Below are positions 12,581 to 19,708 of a DNA stretch of 45,951 nt, in pieces; within the stretch, counting starts at the first letter, position 1, and every line of letters starts with the position of its first letter. A program made the translations under genes and the position numbers. Origin of the DNA: an uncultured Bacteroidales bacterium (GTDB lineage: Bacteria; Bacteroidota; Bacteroidia; Bacteroidales; F082); the NCBI GenBank assembly GCA_900317155.1, contig ONFO01000025.1, forward strand, positions 1 to 45,951. The letters run 5' to 3'. The notes beneath the pieces are model-generated. The model made no database searches. It was not told the origin of the DNA and saw nothing but the letters and a program-made list of their open reading frames with translations.

Positions 12581-13846
12581 ATGAAGACCATCATCCTAAA
12601 CCAGCGAAAAGAGCGTGATGAACTGCTTTCGCGTCCTTATTTGGAACGTCGGAGCAACCAAGATACTGAAATGTTGTTGGGCAGTCATCTTATCAAGTTG
12701 ATAACGGGACCTCGTCGTGTGGGCAAATCTACGCAGGCCTTGCTGATGCTGCGGGACAGGAATTTTGCCTATTTGAATTTTGACAGTCAGCAGCTGTTGG
12801 ATGCTTGGGATGCCGACCTGGTCATGCGGATGCTGGATGATGTGTACCCTGGTTACGAATATCTTTTGCTCGACGAGGTGCAGAATCTTGATGCATGGGA
12901 TTTGTGGGTTAGTGAGCTTTATCGACTTGGAAAGAATCTTGTCATCACAGGAAGCAATGCCAAGATGCTGTCAAGCGAGATGGCTACGGCGCTGACGGGG
13001 AAGTATTTAAAGGTTGAGATGTTGCCGTTCAGTCTTGAGGAGTTTTTCGACTGGAATAAACTGGACCTCAGTAAGTTGAATCCTGAACAACAAGCGGACG
13101 CCTCAGCGCTGATGGACGACTATCTGAGGAATGGCGGATATCCGGAGGTGGTGGCATCGCGCCAGCTGACACGTACCTATCTTGATACCTTGTTCGATTC
13201 CATCGTGTGGAAGGATGTGGCCAAGCGCCACAGTGTCAGAAACGTTACGGACTTAAATGACCTGGCTATGTATCTGGTTTCCAATTTCTGCAATCCCGTA
13301 AGTGCCAATGAATTGACGGAAGAATTAGGCTTCTCCAGTGTGAATACCACCAAGAAGTTTATGGACTATCTTCACGAGCCTTATTTGTTTTACTACCTGC
13401 CTCGTTACAACAACAAGCTGAAGTTGATGAAGAAAGCACCTCGGAAAGTCTATGTGGTTGACAATGGTTTTGTTGTCGCCAAGGCATTCTCTTTGAGTGA
13501 CAACCTTGGACGTCTGCTCGAAAACCAGGTTTTCGTCGAGTTGCTGAGGCAAGGGTATGACACCGATAAGACCATGTTTTATTATCGTTCGCGCAACGAC
13601 AAGGAGGTGGATTTTGTCTTGCGCAAAGGCACGCACATAGAACAATTAGTGCAGGTCTGCTATGATATGAGTAGTCCCAAGACTGAAAAGCGGGAGGTGG
13701 ATAGCCTAACGGAATGTGCAGCGGAACTGAATTGCAGCAACCTTGTTATTGTGACGAACGACGAGGAGCGCATCATAGAGAAAGATGGTTATAGGATAGA
13801 GGTCGTGTCTGTGGCGAAGTGGAGTGTTTCTTTGGCGCAAGCATAA
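12581..13846 (+). CDS. AAA_14/DUF4143 ATPase
   Basis: A 421-aa protein with Walker A GPRRVGKST at residues 43-51, Walker B YLLLDEVQN, and sensor-like NLVITGSNAKML. The C-terminal DUF4143 part contains FYYRSRNDKEVDFVLRKG, whose acidic and lysine residues resemble a PD-(D/E)XK nuclease core. Families of this type occur in many copies in Bacteroidales genomes as stand-alone genes. Their role is not established; some are discussed as toxin- or defence-like. It has its own promoter and no obvious partner, but borders the accessory islet to its right. The start MKTIILNQRKERDEL agrees with family members. Confidence 0.88.
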   Translation: MKTIILNQRKERDELLSRPYLERRSNQDTEMLLGSHLIKLITGPRRVGKSTQALLMLRDRNFAYLNFDSQQLLDAWDADLVMRMLDDVYPGYEYLLLDEVQNLDAWDLWVSELYRLGKNLVITGSNAKMLSSEMATALTGKYLKVEMLPFSLEEFFDWNKLDLSKLNPEQQADASALMDDYLRNGGYPEVVASRQLTRTYLDTLFDSIVWKDVAKRHSVRNVTDLNDLAMYLVSNFCNPVSANELTEELGFSSVNTTKKFMDYLHEPYLFYYLPRYNNKLKLMKKAPRKVYVVDNGFVVAKAFSLSDNLGRLLENQVFVELLRQGYDTDKTMFYYRSRNDKEVDFVLRKGTHIEQLVQVCYDMSSPKTEKREVDSLTECAAELNCSNLVIVTNDEERIIEKDGYRIEVVSVAKWSVSLAQA

Positions 13847-13880
13847 TAACATGCAAATAATATGTTACATTCTTGTTGTT

Positions 13881-14060
13881 TTATGGCAATTTAACCTCCG
13901 GAATCACCAACTCCCCTTCATCACGCACAAAATCCCGCTGATAAAACATACAATAATAAACAGGCAGGTAGGTGATGCAGTTTTTCACAGAAATTTCACG
14001 TTCATTATTCAATACCATAGCATGTTGGATATGGTAGTCGGGCGTATATAAAAATGCGTA
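13881..14060 (-). pseudogene. 3' remnant of an unrecognised gene (59 codons, no 5' end)
   Basis: An in-frame stretch without an upstream start reads TPDYHIQHAMVLNNEREI, KNCITYLPVYYCMFYQRDF, DEGELVIPEVKLP, stop. Amino-acid composition looks protein-like, and the frame begins at a stop immediately past the end of the TOPRIM-like gene. A second, shorter fragment with a matching end lies at 15951-16007. The parent family was not recognised. A 45-aa small ORF starting at the internal Met is an alternative reading. The rest of the 13847-14065 spacer shows nothing. Confidence 0.45.
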
Positions 14061-14065
14061 TTATG

Positions 14066-14758
14066 TCATTTGAAATGGTCTTTCACGAACTCATACCAAC
14101 TGCCAAAAGTGGCAATATGCCCTGTCTCCTCAAAACGCTTAATCAATTGAAGCAGATACGCTTGATGCTGCACGTCTATCGTGTTGTTTTTTGAATAGCT
14201 CATATTTCGCTCTTCAAGCATCCTTTTCAAGTATCGAAGATGGAATTTTGCCGTTGTCGCGAATCTATCGGGATCCATGTTGCCCATTTCTTCTGGATTG
14301 TTCAATCCTACGTTGTAATACTTGATACAGTTCAGATATTCAGTGTTTTGTGGATTGTCCTTGAATACGCTTTGGTTGCCCAAAAACCATGTTTCCATGC
14401 ATACTTTATGCTCAAAGACCACCAGTTCAGCATTTTGCAAGGTAACACTTTTCTTTTTTAATTCAGATTCAATCTGTTGCAAAATGTATCCTCTGGATTC
14501 CTCCTCCGTATCAAGGCAGACCAAAAGATAATCGTAATGAGAGCCCTCCTTACTATTGATGCTATTGATATCCATAACGGCATTCGCCACATGGTTATAT
14601 ATGGAAGGGATTCCGCCTGCACTAAAGATGAAGTAGTTGTTTTCGTTTACATCCTCAAAATTCTCTATACGAGTATAAGTGGGCGCCAATATGGATAGCC
14701 ATGCTGGATACACTGACAACTCTGTCTTATCGCCTTCAACAATAATGTAACAATTCAT
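14066..14758 (-). CDS. TOPRIM-like (RloB/DUF4276-type) protein, partner of the upstream ATPase
   Basis: A 230-aa protein that begins MNCYIIVEGDKTELSVYPAW, the N-terminal glutamate motif of small TOPRIM proteins (RloB, DUF4276, DUF4435). It continues with YDYLLVCLDTEEESRG, the DxE-type acidic motif, and VCMETWFLGNQ, resembling the cFEaWLL block of that group. These residues would bind metal in a nuclease or effector domain. The gene follows the ABC-type ATPase by 12 bp on the same strand, so the pair is an operon. ATPase plus separate TOPRIM protein is the plan of RloAB and of the anti-phage system PARIS (AriA/AriB). Defence is an inference from this plan; exact family membership was not tested. 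Confidence 0.6.
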   Translation of the reverse strand: MNCYIIVEGDKTELSVYPAWLSILAPTYTRIENFEDVNENNYFIFSAGGIPSIYNHVANAVMDINSINSKEGSHYDYLLVCLDTEEESRGYILQQIESELKKKSVTLQNAELVVFEHKVCMETWFLGNQSVFKDNPQNTEYLNCIKYYNVGLNNPEEMGNMDPDRFATTAKFHLRYLKRMLEERNMSYSKNNTIDVQHQAYLLQLIKRFEETGHIATFGSWYEFVKDHFK

Positions 14759-14770
14759 CTTGTAAGGGGA

Positions 14771-15883
14771 TTATCGGTTCTGTCCTGTCCTATATTCTGG
14801 GGTCTGCATCAATTGCATGAAAGCCTCGTGTTTCGAGTGTTCTCCAATATGAAGTTCATCTGCTGTATGTACATGCACATTGCTTCCGTTGCGCGTGAGA
14901 ATCATCCAATCCTTAACGGGAATGGCATTGATGATATAAGGATGATGGCTGGTCATCACCACCTGAATGTTGGCTTCCGGTTCCATGATGAGGTCGGCCA
15001 ATTCATTGATGCAGTTCACACCAAGACCGTTCTCGAACTCATCAATCATAATCACATCGCCGTCGTTTGCCAAAACTAAAGTGATGATTTGCAATAAAGT
15101 ACGCATCATTCCCGAAGAAATATCAGGCTGATCAATCCAAGTCGAAACATTGTTTTCCTTGATTCTTAAATATAAAAAGTACAGGTGATTCACACTTTCT
15201 ACCAACTTAAAATCTATATTCTCAATTGCAGGAAAAACACCTTTAAACTTTTGAACAATGACATCAAATTCTTGAAGACCATTTTCGCGAAGCAAAAACA
15301 ATTTTTCTAACAGAGATGTAGATCTAAATTGTTTGATTTGTTTAATGTCAAAACGTTTTTCTTTATAAAGGGGATAGTTAGATATTTGTATGACAACATC
15401 AGTTATATCTAAAGAATAGCACTGCTTAAAGCCTTCGTAAATTGACTTAATTGATGATTCTTCTTTAAGTAATTCAACCACACTCTTAGTACTATCAAGC
15501 TTTACTATTTCGCGATTTAAAAATTTTATACTGTCAGGTACGCGATCCACCAAAACTATGTCATCTTCTATTATTTTTTCTCTAGCAACAGCAAAGACAA
15601 CTTCATATTCACTTGTAAGAAGTTCTACACCAACATCACCGCCATAAACAAATTCTCCTTCCCAAACATAATCATGCTCGTTTTGCTCAAATTCAACCTT
15701 CCATTCCAAACCATTAAACGATTCACCTTTTGCAATGCGAGCCAATGTCTTGATTACATTTAAAACCTTGGTTTTTCCCACACCAGAAGCTCCAACCAAA
15801 AGGGTGAGCATAGGATTGAACTCCATATTTTCGATGTTCCATCCCGTTCTCTTGTTTCTTGCGCTTATTGACTTGAATTTCAT
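14771..15883 (-). CDS. AAA15/ABC-type ATPase (RloA/AriA-like), candidate defence ATPase
   Basis: A 370-aa SMC/ABC-class ATPase: Walker A GASGVGKT at residues 31-38, ABC signature SSGMMRTLL, Walker B VIMIDEFENGLG and the switch histidines in MTSHHPYIIN. The middle (about 80-240) is lysine/glutamate-rich and probably the helical insertion. There is no TOPRIM domain in the protein itself, unlike OLD nucleases; that function appears split into the next gene. The stretch is visibly richer in A and T than its neighbours, which fits recent acquisition. It has a -7 box 22 bp upstream. Together with the 230-aa partner it looks like an RloAB/PARIS-type module. Confidence 0.75.
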   Translation of the reverse strand: MKFKSISARNKRTGWNIENMEFNPMLTLLVGASGVGKTKVLNVIKTLARIAKGESFNGLEWKVEFEQNEHDYVWEGEFVYGGDVGVELLTSEYEVVFAVAREKIIEDDIVLVDRVPDSIKFLNREIVKLDSTKSVVELLKEESSIKSIYEGFKQCYSLDITDVVIQISNYPLYKEKRFDIKQIKQFRSTSLLEKLFLLRENGLQEFDVIVQKFKGVFPAIENIDFKLVESVNHLYFLYLRIKENNVSTWIDQPDISSGMMRTLLQIITLVLANDGDVIMIDEFENGLGVNCINELADLIMEPEANIQVVMTSHHPYIINAIPVKDWMILTRNGSNVHVHTADELHIGEHSKHEAFMQLMQTPEYRTGQNR

Positions 15884-15905
15884 ATTGCTTAGTGTTTATA
15901 ATTTG

Positions 15906-15913
15906 CAAAAATA
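15906..15913 (-). promoter_or_regulatory. Bacteroidota -7 box (TATTTTTG) for the ATPase-TOPRIM pair
   Basis: The minus strand reads TATTTTTGC, 22 bp before the ATG at 15883. It is the only promoter-like box for the two-gene unit. Confidence 0.55.
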
Positions 15914-15950
15914 CAGATTATTTTGATTTCAACCAATTTCAATCAATTCA

Positions 15951-16007
15951 TTAAAGCATTTCAATCTCCGAAATCACCATCTTCCACTCATCCCGCTCAT
16001 TATTCTG
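15951..16007 (-). pseudogene. Short 3' remnant related to the fragment at 13881-14060
   Basis: Minus-strand reading gives QNNERDEWKMVISEIEML then stop. It aligns with DEGELVIPEVKLP of the other remnant (D-E-x-x-hydrophobic-V-I-x-E-hydrophobic), and the DNA also aligns (CTCCGAAATCACCA versus CTCCGGAATCACCA). It is only 18 codons, so the call rests on the paired similarity. Confidence 0.3.
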
Positions 16008-16071
16008 CTAGTAGAATGAGCAAATCTTAATGACAATCGTAAAATAATATAAATCAATTCATTCCTGCAAC

Positions 16072-16219
16072 AAAAAGGGACTTTTTCCGAAAAATTTAGC
16101 CTAAAAAAGGGACTTTTTCCATTGTTTTATGGGTCAAAAAAAGGGACTTTTTCCGAAATTTTCAGCCTAAAAAAGGGAATTATTCCATGATTTTAAGGGG
16201 TGAAAATGGGACTTTTTCC
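16072..16219. repeat. Five tandem copies of AAAAAGGGACTTTTTCC with ~33-bp period
   Basis: Motif copies start at 16072, 16103, 16136, 16169 and 16203 (steps 31, 33, 33, 34). Copy 4 is degenerate (GGGAATTATTCC). Each motif carries a small dyad, AAAAAG-GGA-CTTTTT. The spacers alternate: copies 1 and 3 are followed by CCGAAAxxTTxAGCCT, copies 2 and 4 by CCATxxTTTTAxGGG, giving a higher-order 66-bp unit. The run ends 7 bp before the stop codon of the TlpA-like gene. Function unknown. Confidence 0.85.
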
Positions 16220-16225
16220 ATGTGG

Positions 16226-17596
16226 CTATTTTCCGTAAAGCCGTCTCACCCTCTCCTCCAAATACCGCTCAGGACTCGGTGCCGGTGCCTCGCCAATCTT
16301 GTTGCCCCTGGCGATGAGGATATACTCAGGGAAGGTGCGCACGTTGTAGGCCTCAAGCAAAAGGATGTTGTCACCCAGGTCGAGGAGGGGCCAGTCTTGG
16401 CGTTTTTCCTCAAACTGTTGCTTGAAGAACGTCATCTTGTCGTGGGTGGCGATGGTGAGAATCTGAATGGTGTCCTGCCATTGGTTGTGGAGACTCCTAA
16501 GTTCAGCAAACTGATGCTCGCTGACAGGCGATTGCCCATCAACAAATTGCAATAGAACTAAGCCTTCTTTGTAGTCTGATAGGCTCACGTCGTTGCCATT
16601 GCTGTCAGTTAAGGTGAAGTCGGGAGCCATTGTGCCTGGAGCGAGGCGGTTGAGCTTATCAAAGAAGTCGCTGATGATAGCTTTATGCTCGGGGTGTTTT
16701 GTCTGTGACTTGATGTGGTTGAGGTGGTCTTTGGCCAAACGGCTGGTGCCACGGTCGCCTTGGCAGAGCTTCTGCAGGTTATAGATTGTGATGAGCTCGG
16801 CCAATTGTGGGTTGTCTGCCATGAGCGGGTCGGTGGCCAGGTATTTCTTGAAAGCAGCCGGGCCTTCCATGAAGGCGTCGTTGAGCAAATGGCTATCGTA
16901 AGAGGCACTGTTGAAGTAGCCGTCAAACAGTTCCTTGAAGAGGTCGATGTAAGCGCTTTGGGTGTAGCGCACTGGCTGCCCGTCGTAATAGTCCTTGATG
17001 ACTTTCTTGCCACCGTCGGTGCTGATACCCAACTTGATGGCGGCAATCTTATAGTCGTTGTGGTTCTTCACATACTCCGACTTGATGTCGGGCAGCTCGC
17101 GGCTGATGGCGTTTTGTATGGAGTCGATGTAGCGCACTTGCCGCCCACGGTAGATCTGGCTGAAATGATCAATCATGTAGCTGTTGATGATTTCTTCGGA
17201 GTAGATGATTTGCCGATAGAGGCCTTGGTCGGTGGCGCGTTTCACGCGGAGGGTGGGCAGCTCTTTCTCGAAGTAGGAAACGTTTTCTTGCTGTTCGGGC
17301 ACGATGATTTCAATGTCGTAGTTGGCATTGGGTGTAAGGATGAGGTCAACATACTCCAGTCCGACATAAATTCGGGCAGGAAGGATGTGCTTCACCGGAC
17401 CTTCAAGGACGAAATGGCCTTTTTCGTCGGTTTGGCCTTGGTCGAGCAAGAGGCTGGTTTCGTTGATCAGGTCTTCGTAGACGAAGAGCCTTATTATGGT
17501 GTTGGTTTTGTTGCTTCGCCCGGTAATTGTCACATTTTGAGCACTTACCGTGAGAAATAGCAGGGATAATAACAGCGTAACAATCCTTCGTTTCAT
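16226..17596 (-). CDS. Secreted TlpA/AhpC-like thioredoxin-fold protein lacking active-site cysteines
   Basis: A 456-aa exported protein: signal peptide MKRRIVTLLLSLLFLTVSAQ, a DUF4369-like beta domain (about 21-120), a helical middle, and a C-terminal thioredoxin-like domain starting at APGTMAPDFTLTDSNGNDVSLSD (about residue 310). In active TlpA proteins the next strand carries WCxxC; here the equivalent reads LLQFVDGQSPVSEHQFAEL, with no cysteine, so classical disulfide chemistry is excluded. The cis-proline region seems retained in VRTFPEYILIA. It follows coaD by 26 bp and is probably cotranscribed. A structural or binding role is likely; the partner is unknown. Confidence 0.75.
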   Translation of the reverse strand: MKRRIVTLLLSLLFLTVSAQNVTITGRSNKTNTIIRLFVYEDLINETSLLLDQGQTDEKGHFVLEGPVKHILPARIYVGLEYVDLILTPNANYDIEIIVPEQQENVSYFEKELPTLRVKRATDQGLYRQIIYSEEIINSYMIDHFSQIYRGRQVRYIDSIQNAISRELPDIKSEYVKNHNDYKIAAIKLGISTDGGKKVIKDYYDGQPVRYTQSAYIDLFKELFDGYFNSASYDSHLLNDAFMEGPAAFKKYLATDPLMADNPQLAELITIYNLQKLCQGDRGTSRLAKDHLNHIKSQTKHPEHKAIISDFFDKLNRLAPGTMAPDFTLTDSNGNDVSLSDYKEGLVLLQFVDGQSPVSEHQFAELRSLHNQWQDTIQILTIATHDKMTFFKQQFEEKRQDWPLLDLGDNILLLEAYNVRTFPEYILIARGNKIGEAPAPSPERYLEERVRRLYGK

Positions 17597-17622
17597 GCCT
17601 ATAAAACGAGAATGGGGCGGAA

Positions 17623-18093
17623 TTATTGCTTTTTCGGCAACTTCACCTCGACAGGCAGGAACTTGGAGGTGTCGCCGCCGTTCTTGTAGATGTCGCGGAC
17701 GACGCTCGACGACACGCCCACCAGTTCGCTCTCGGTGAGGAGGAAGATGGTCTCCAATTCGGGGTGCAGGCGTTTGTTGGCGTGCCCGATCATGTTTTCA
17801 TACTCGAAGTCACTGCCGCAGCGCAATCCGCGGATGATGGTTCTGGCGCCTACCTTTTTGCAGAAGTCGGCGGTGAGGCCTTCGTAGCTCTCCACTTTCA
17901 CTTCGGGATAGTCCTTGAAGACGGCCTCGCACCAAGCGATGCGGTCTTGCAATTCAAAGGTGGAGCGTTTCTCCATGTTGATGCCTACGGCGACGTATAT
18001 CTCGTCAAACATAGGTAGTGCTCTCAAAACGATGCTGCGGTGACCCAAGGTGATGGGGTCGAAAGAACCAGGGAATACGGCTATTCTTTTCAT
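17623..18093 (-). CDS. coaD: Phosphopantetheine adenylyltransferase
   Basis: A 156-aa enzyme converting 4'-phosphopantetheine and ATP to dephospho-CoA. Motifs are GSFDPITLGH at residues 9-18 (the T/HxGH nucleotidyltransferase signature), EKRSTFELQDRI, the substrate loop TIIRGLRCGSDFEYE and the ATP-binding end ELVGVSSSVVRDIYKNG. Length equals the family norm. Its -7 box is about 93 bp upstream, leaving a leader that contains a CGAGAC-word palindrome. The TlpA-like gene follows in the same transcript. Confidence 0.96.
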   Translation of the reverse strand: MKRIAVFPGSFDPITLGHRSIVLRALPMFDEIYVAVGINMEKRSTFELQDRIAWCEAVFKDYPEVKVESYEGLTADFCKKVGARTIIRGLRCGSDFEYENMIGHANKRLHPELETIFLLTESELVGVSSSVVRDIYKNGGDTSKFLPVEVKLPKKQ

Positions 18094-18106
18094 TGGTTGT
18101 TCTTTT

Positions 18107-18177
18107 TGACTTCGGGACTTCGGGACGCGGGATCATTTCGTCTCGTAGTCCTGCAGTCCAGTGGTCTCGTGTCCTTT
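18107..18177. repeat. Palindromic word repeat (CTTCGGGAC / GTCTCGTAG) in the coaD leader
   Basis: Short words CTTCGGGACTTCGGGAC are followed by GTCTCGTAGTCC and GTCTCGTGTCC. The same words, in complementary form (GCGAGACTACGAGACTACGA, TCTCGAAGTC), occur at 31910-31987. Between the coaD -7 box and ATG the repeat would be transcribed and could fold. Confidence 0.6.
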
Positions 18178-18185
18178 TTGCGCTG

Positions 18186-18193
18186 CAAAAATA
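18186..18193 (-). promoter_or_regulatory. Bacteroidota -7 box (TATTTTTG) for coaD
   Basis: The minus strand reads TATTTTTGCAG directly after the stop codon of the NUDIX gene. It predicts a leader of about 85 bases for coaD. Confidence 0.5.
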
Positions 18194-18820
18194 TTATTTC
18201 GCCACGACCTGACGTAATTCTTTTTCGAGAATTTCACTGATGGAACGGAAAGTATTTTTCAAAAACACCTCAACTTCTTCATTCCCAATTAGTTTTATTT
18301 CCGTGATGCCTTCTTCTGTCTGTGGCTTGGGTTGAATGCGTTTCGTGGTGGTCATCAAGTACCAATAGGTTTGTTTTAATGTCCACTGTTCGTGCTCCAA
18401 ATAGCAATGCCAAGTGGAGGGCAAAGCCCTGACAATTTGCAAGTTGCCTATACCCGTTTCTTCCTCAACTTCGCGCAAGGCAGCCACCTCGGGCGTCTCT
18501 CCTTGTTCGATATGTCCTTTGGGCAGGTCGGGGATGCCGTGGCGCACAATGCTCACGAATTTTCCGTCTTGCACGACGATTCCGCCTGCCGCCGGTGCCA
18601 TCCTGAAGGTCTCTTTCAAGGCTATGGCCACGGCGTTTTCACCCACTTCGTGGATGAAAGTGTCGCCCGGGTCGCGGTCTTCGAGCCACTCAGGTAAAAA
18701 ATCGCACAAAAGTTCGGCATCGTATTTGTCAGATTCTTGGGATGTTGCGTCGAATTTCAACGAATCACCATCGATTTTTGGGAAAACCAGTGCTTTGTTT
18801 TCTTGAAAAATCTTGTACAT
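18194..18820 (-). CDS. NUDIX hydrolase
   Basis: A 208-aa protein with a perfect NUDIX box, G-x5-E-x7-REVEEETGI (GHIEQGETPEVAALREVEEE), after an N-terminal domain of about 85 residues. The box coordinates metal for hydrolysis of a nucleoside-diphosphate-linked compound; the substrate cannot be told. KGHIEQGE preceded by IPDLP resembles the diadenosine polyphosphate/ADP-ribose-type group, but this is weak. The ATG at 18820 (MYKIFQENKALVF) is preferred over the one at 18853 because the -7 box at 18851-18858 overlaps the latter. It is divergent from pyrE. Confidence 0.88.
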   Translation of the reverse strand: MYKIFQENKALVFPKIDGDSLKFDATSQESDKYDAELLCDFLPEWLEDRDPGDTFIHEVGENAVAIALKETFRMAPAAGGIVVQDGKFVSIVRHGIPDLPKGHIEQGETPEVAALREVEEETGIGNLQIVRALPSTWHCYLEHEQWTLKQTYWYLMTTTKRIQPKPQTEEGITEIKLIGNEEVEVFLKNTFRSISEILEKELRQVVAK

Positions 18821-18850
18821 TTGCAGTCTGTTTATGTCGTTTTCGAGCGA

Positions 18851-18858
18851 CAAAGATA
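18851..18858 (-). promoter_or_regulatory. Bacteroidota -7 box (TATCTTTG) for the NUDIX gene
   Basis: The minus strand reads TATCTTTGTC, 30 bp before the chosen ATG at 18820. It decides the start, since the alternative ATG at 18853 lies inside the box. Confidence 0.6.
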
Positions 18859-18930
18859 AACAAATTCGTTGAATGTGTGCCTGTCACATCTTGGCAGCCA
18901 CAGAAAAAGAAAGAATCAAATCGAACAACT

Positions 18931-19578
18931 ATGAAATACGACGATTCAGCATTGACCTTGGCTCTGCATCTGCTTCAAATCAGGGCCGTGAAACTTAGCC
19001 CTAAGGCTCCCTTCACTTGGGCATCGGGACTGAAAAGCCCCATTTATTGCGACAACCGTGTCACCCTCTCTTACCCTGCCGTGCGTACCTTTATCCGCCA
19101 GCAGTTTGTGGAGAAGATCATGCAAAACTACGGCAAGCCCGACGTGATTGCTGGCGTGGCCACGGGTGGCATCGCCCAGGGCGCGTTAGTGGCCCAGGAG
19201 TTGGGACTGCCTTTCGTGTATGTGCGCTCCGAGAAGAAGTCGCACGGCATGCAGAACCAGATTGAAGGCGTCATCAATGCGGGGCAGTCGGTGGTGGTCG
19301 TCGAGGACTTGGTCTCCACGGGCAAGTCGAGCCTTTTGGCTGTCGATGCTTTGCGTGAGGCAGGCGCCGAGGTGAAGGGCATGGTGGCCATCTTCACCTA
19401 TCAGATGGAACTCGCCAAGAAGAATTTCGAGGAGAAGAACTGCGAACTGGTCACGCTGTCGAACTACGAGACTTTGATTCACAAGGCCGTTGAGGAAGCC
19501 TACATCTCCGAAGAGGACGTGCAGTCACTGAAGGAATGGCGCAAGGACCAGCAGGCCTGGAGCGACCAATGGAATTAA
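18931..19578 (+). CDS. pyrE: Orotate phosphoribosyltransferase
   Basis: A 215-aa enzyme joining orotate and PRPP to form OMP in pyrimidine synthesis. Motifs are KSPIYCDNRVTLSYP, the substrate-binding GVATGGIAQGALVA, YVRSEKKSHG and the PRPP loop VVVVEDLVSTGKSS. The start MKYDDSALTLALHLL matches the family; the open frame to the left is antisense to the NUDIX gene and not used. No clear -7 box was found in the 110-bp divergent spacer. A strong terminator follows. Confidence 0.97.
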   Translation: MKYDDSALTLALHLLQIRAVKLSPKAPFTWASGLKSPIYCDNRVTLSYPAVRTFIRQQFVEKIMQNYGKPDVIAGVATGGIAQGALVAQELGLPFVYVRSEKKSHGMQNQIEGVINAGQSVVVVEDLVSTGKSSLLAVDALREAGAEVKGMVAIFTYQMELAKKNFEEKNCELVTLSNYETLIHKAVEEAYISEEDVQSLKEWRKDQQAWSDQWN

Positions 19579-19620
19579 ATAAGATTAGGGAAACAAATCT
19601 GACATAAATCATACATTTTA

Positions 19621-19663
19621 ACAAAAGAGAACAGCCAACGGAAGTTCGGCTGTTCTCTTTTGT
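19621..19663 (+). terminator. Rho-independent terminator of pyrE
   Basis: A perfect 16-bp stem: 19621-19636 (ACAAAAGAGAACAGCC) pairs with 19648-19663, with an 11-base loop. The right arm ends CTCTTTTGT. The A/T-rich base of the stem makes it usable from the birA side as well. Confidence 0.85.
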
Positions 19664-19708
19664 AGAGACGCATTCAATGCATCTCTTCTCATAGAATGCG
19701 TTTCTATA
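19664..19708. repeat. REP-like palindrome GAGACGCATTC / GAATGCGTTTC
   Basis: Right after the pyrE terminator, AGAGACGCATTCAATGCAT is followed by GAATGCGTTTCTA. The words pair with each other both locally (GCATTCAATGC) and over the whole stretch. Similar TAGAGACGC palindromes are frequent in other bacteria, so this is probably a dispersed REP-type element. Confidence 0.5.

Noticed and set aside
13824-14051. 75-aa plus-strand open frame
   Set aside because: It overlaps the end of the DUF4143 gene and runs opposite the minus-strand remnant, which has the more protein-like reading.
16072-16219. Possible CRISPR array (regular 31-34 bp period)
   Set aside because: The spacers are not unique but alternate between two related sequences, the motif is only 17 bp, and no cas genes are near.
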